Positions 63,801 through 64,000 of a stretch of 64,000 nucleotides of DNA are shown here, one piece after another. Every line of letters begins with the position of its first letter. Position 1 is the stretch's first letter. The DNA lies in the NCBI GenBank assembly GCA_043228905.1, contig JBHGNT010000007.1, positions 15,500,001 to 15,564,000 of the forward strand. The letters are read 5' to 3'. A program made the translations under genes and the position numbers. The DNA comes from Azolla caroliniana (lineage: Eukaryota; Polypodiophyta). The notes beneath the pieces were generated by a model. That model saw only the letters and a list, made by a program, of their open reading frames with translations, was not told the DNA's origin and made no database searches.

Positions 63801-64000
63801 TGGAAAAGGGTATGTAATATTGTTTGTGATCTCTTCAAATGAAAAGAACCGTGGGATCTTTATCAATCATCATCTAAATCTTAGGAGAGCAAATAAAGTC
63901 ATTGTTGAGATGGTTTATAGATCATAAACATATTAGTTCAATGCATGGATGAGGGGTGTCGTTTATGAAAAATGATGAGGTTAATCCTATTATGAAAATT
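63801..64000. other. AT-rich end of window, no gene seen
   Basis: Low-GC sequence without frame or repeat. It may be host DNA or a further insertion. Confidence 0.4.

Overview
The window is a stretch of plant nuclear DNA that consists almost entirely of retrotransposons inserted into one another. I see no complete ordinary host gene. The evidence for a plant is the element types: Ty1/copia and chromodomain Ty3/gypsy elements whose primer-binding sites match plant initiator tRNA-Met, a LINE tail of the zf-RVT type, and a possible CACTA terminus. The lineage suggests a seed plant, but the sequence alone does not name a species. Base composition changes sharply between old AT-rich DNA and young GC/CCGG-rich elements.

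Layout. Bases 1-3806 are AT-rich intergenic DNA with microsatellites. A 5'-truncated LINE (3823-4848, minus) has a 16-bp target duplication. Copia A (4885-17490, TSD CATAT) is degenerate and is split by chromovirus-like gypsy B (9753-16772, minus, uninterrupted 1484-codon gag-pol). Copia C, an older degenerate copy seen in four pieces between about 18316 and 34243, has received a B-family solo LTR (18469-18921, TSD CAAAA), copia D (19492-24844, minus, TSD TCACC, uninterrupted 1357-aa gag-pol) and copia E (25842-31839, TSD CTCAG). Copia E itself carries an A-family solo LTR (30647-31261, TSD GGAAT). Next come a truncated A-family copy F (about 35180-36915, minus), a CACTA-like end (to 37297), an unrecognised coding remnant (37284-38347, minus), a gypsy RT fragment G (38392-39420), a minisatellite, and a minus-strand gypsy RNase H/integrase fragment G' (41477-43245) with its probable LTR.

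From 43246 copia I begins. It is interrupted by copia J (44248-49585, TSD TAAAT, gag-pol with one stop), by a solo LTR K (51092-59432) that itself received gypsy H (51255-58556), and by copia L (60542 to about 63800). The right end of I lies outside the window.

How the parts relate. A, D, F, I and J are related copia families: similar gag-pol, the same primer site and a shared U3 architecture with inverted repeats around the TATA box. H, G, G' and probably K belong to one separate Ty3/gypsy group, in which the protein-bearing members lack a chromodomain. D, J, B and H are the youngest, judged by near-identical LTR pairs and open frames. A, C, E, G, G' and I are decayed, often by C-to-T or G-to-A changes. 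The most unusual observations are the covarying inverted repeat at the TATA box, the broken reading-frame junctions of gypsy H, the palindrome array in the gypsy B leader, the in-LTR 54-bp tandem array, and a tRNA-Arg-like sequence inside solo LTR K. I found no evidence of a novel cellular system such as a defence locus or biosynthetic cluster.
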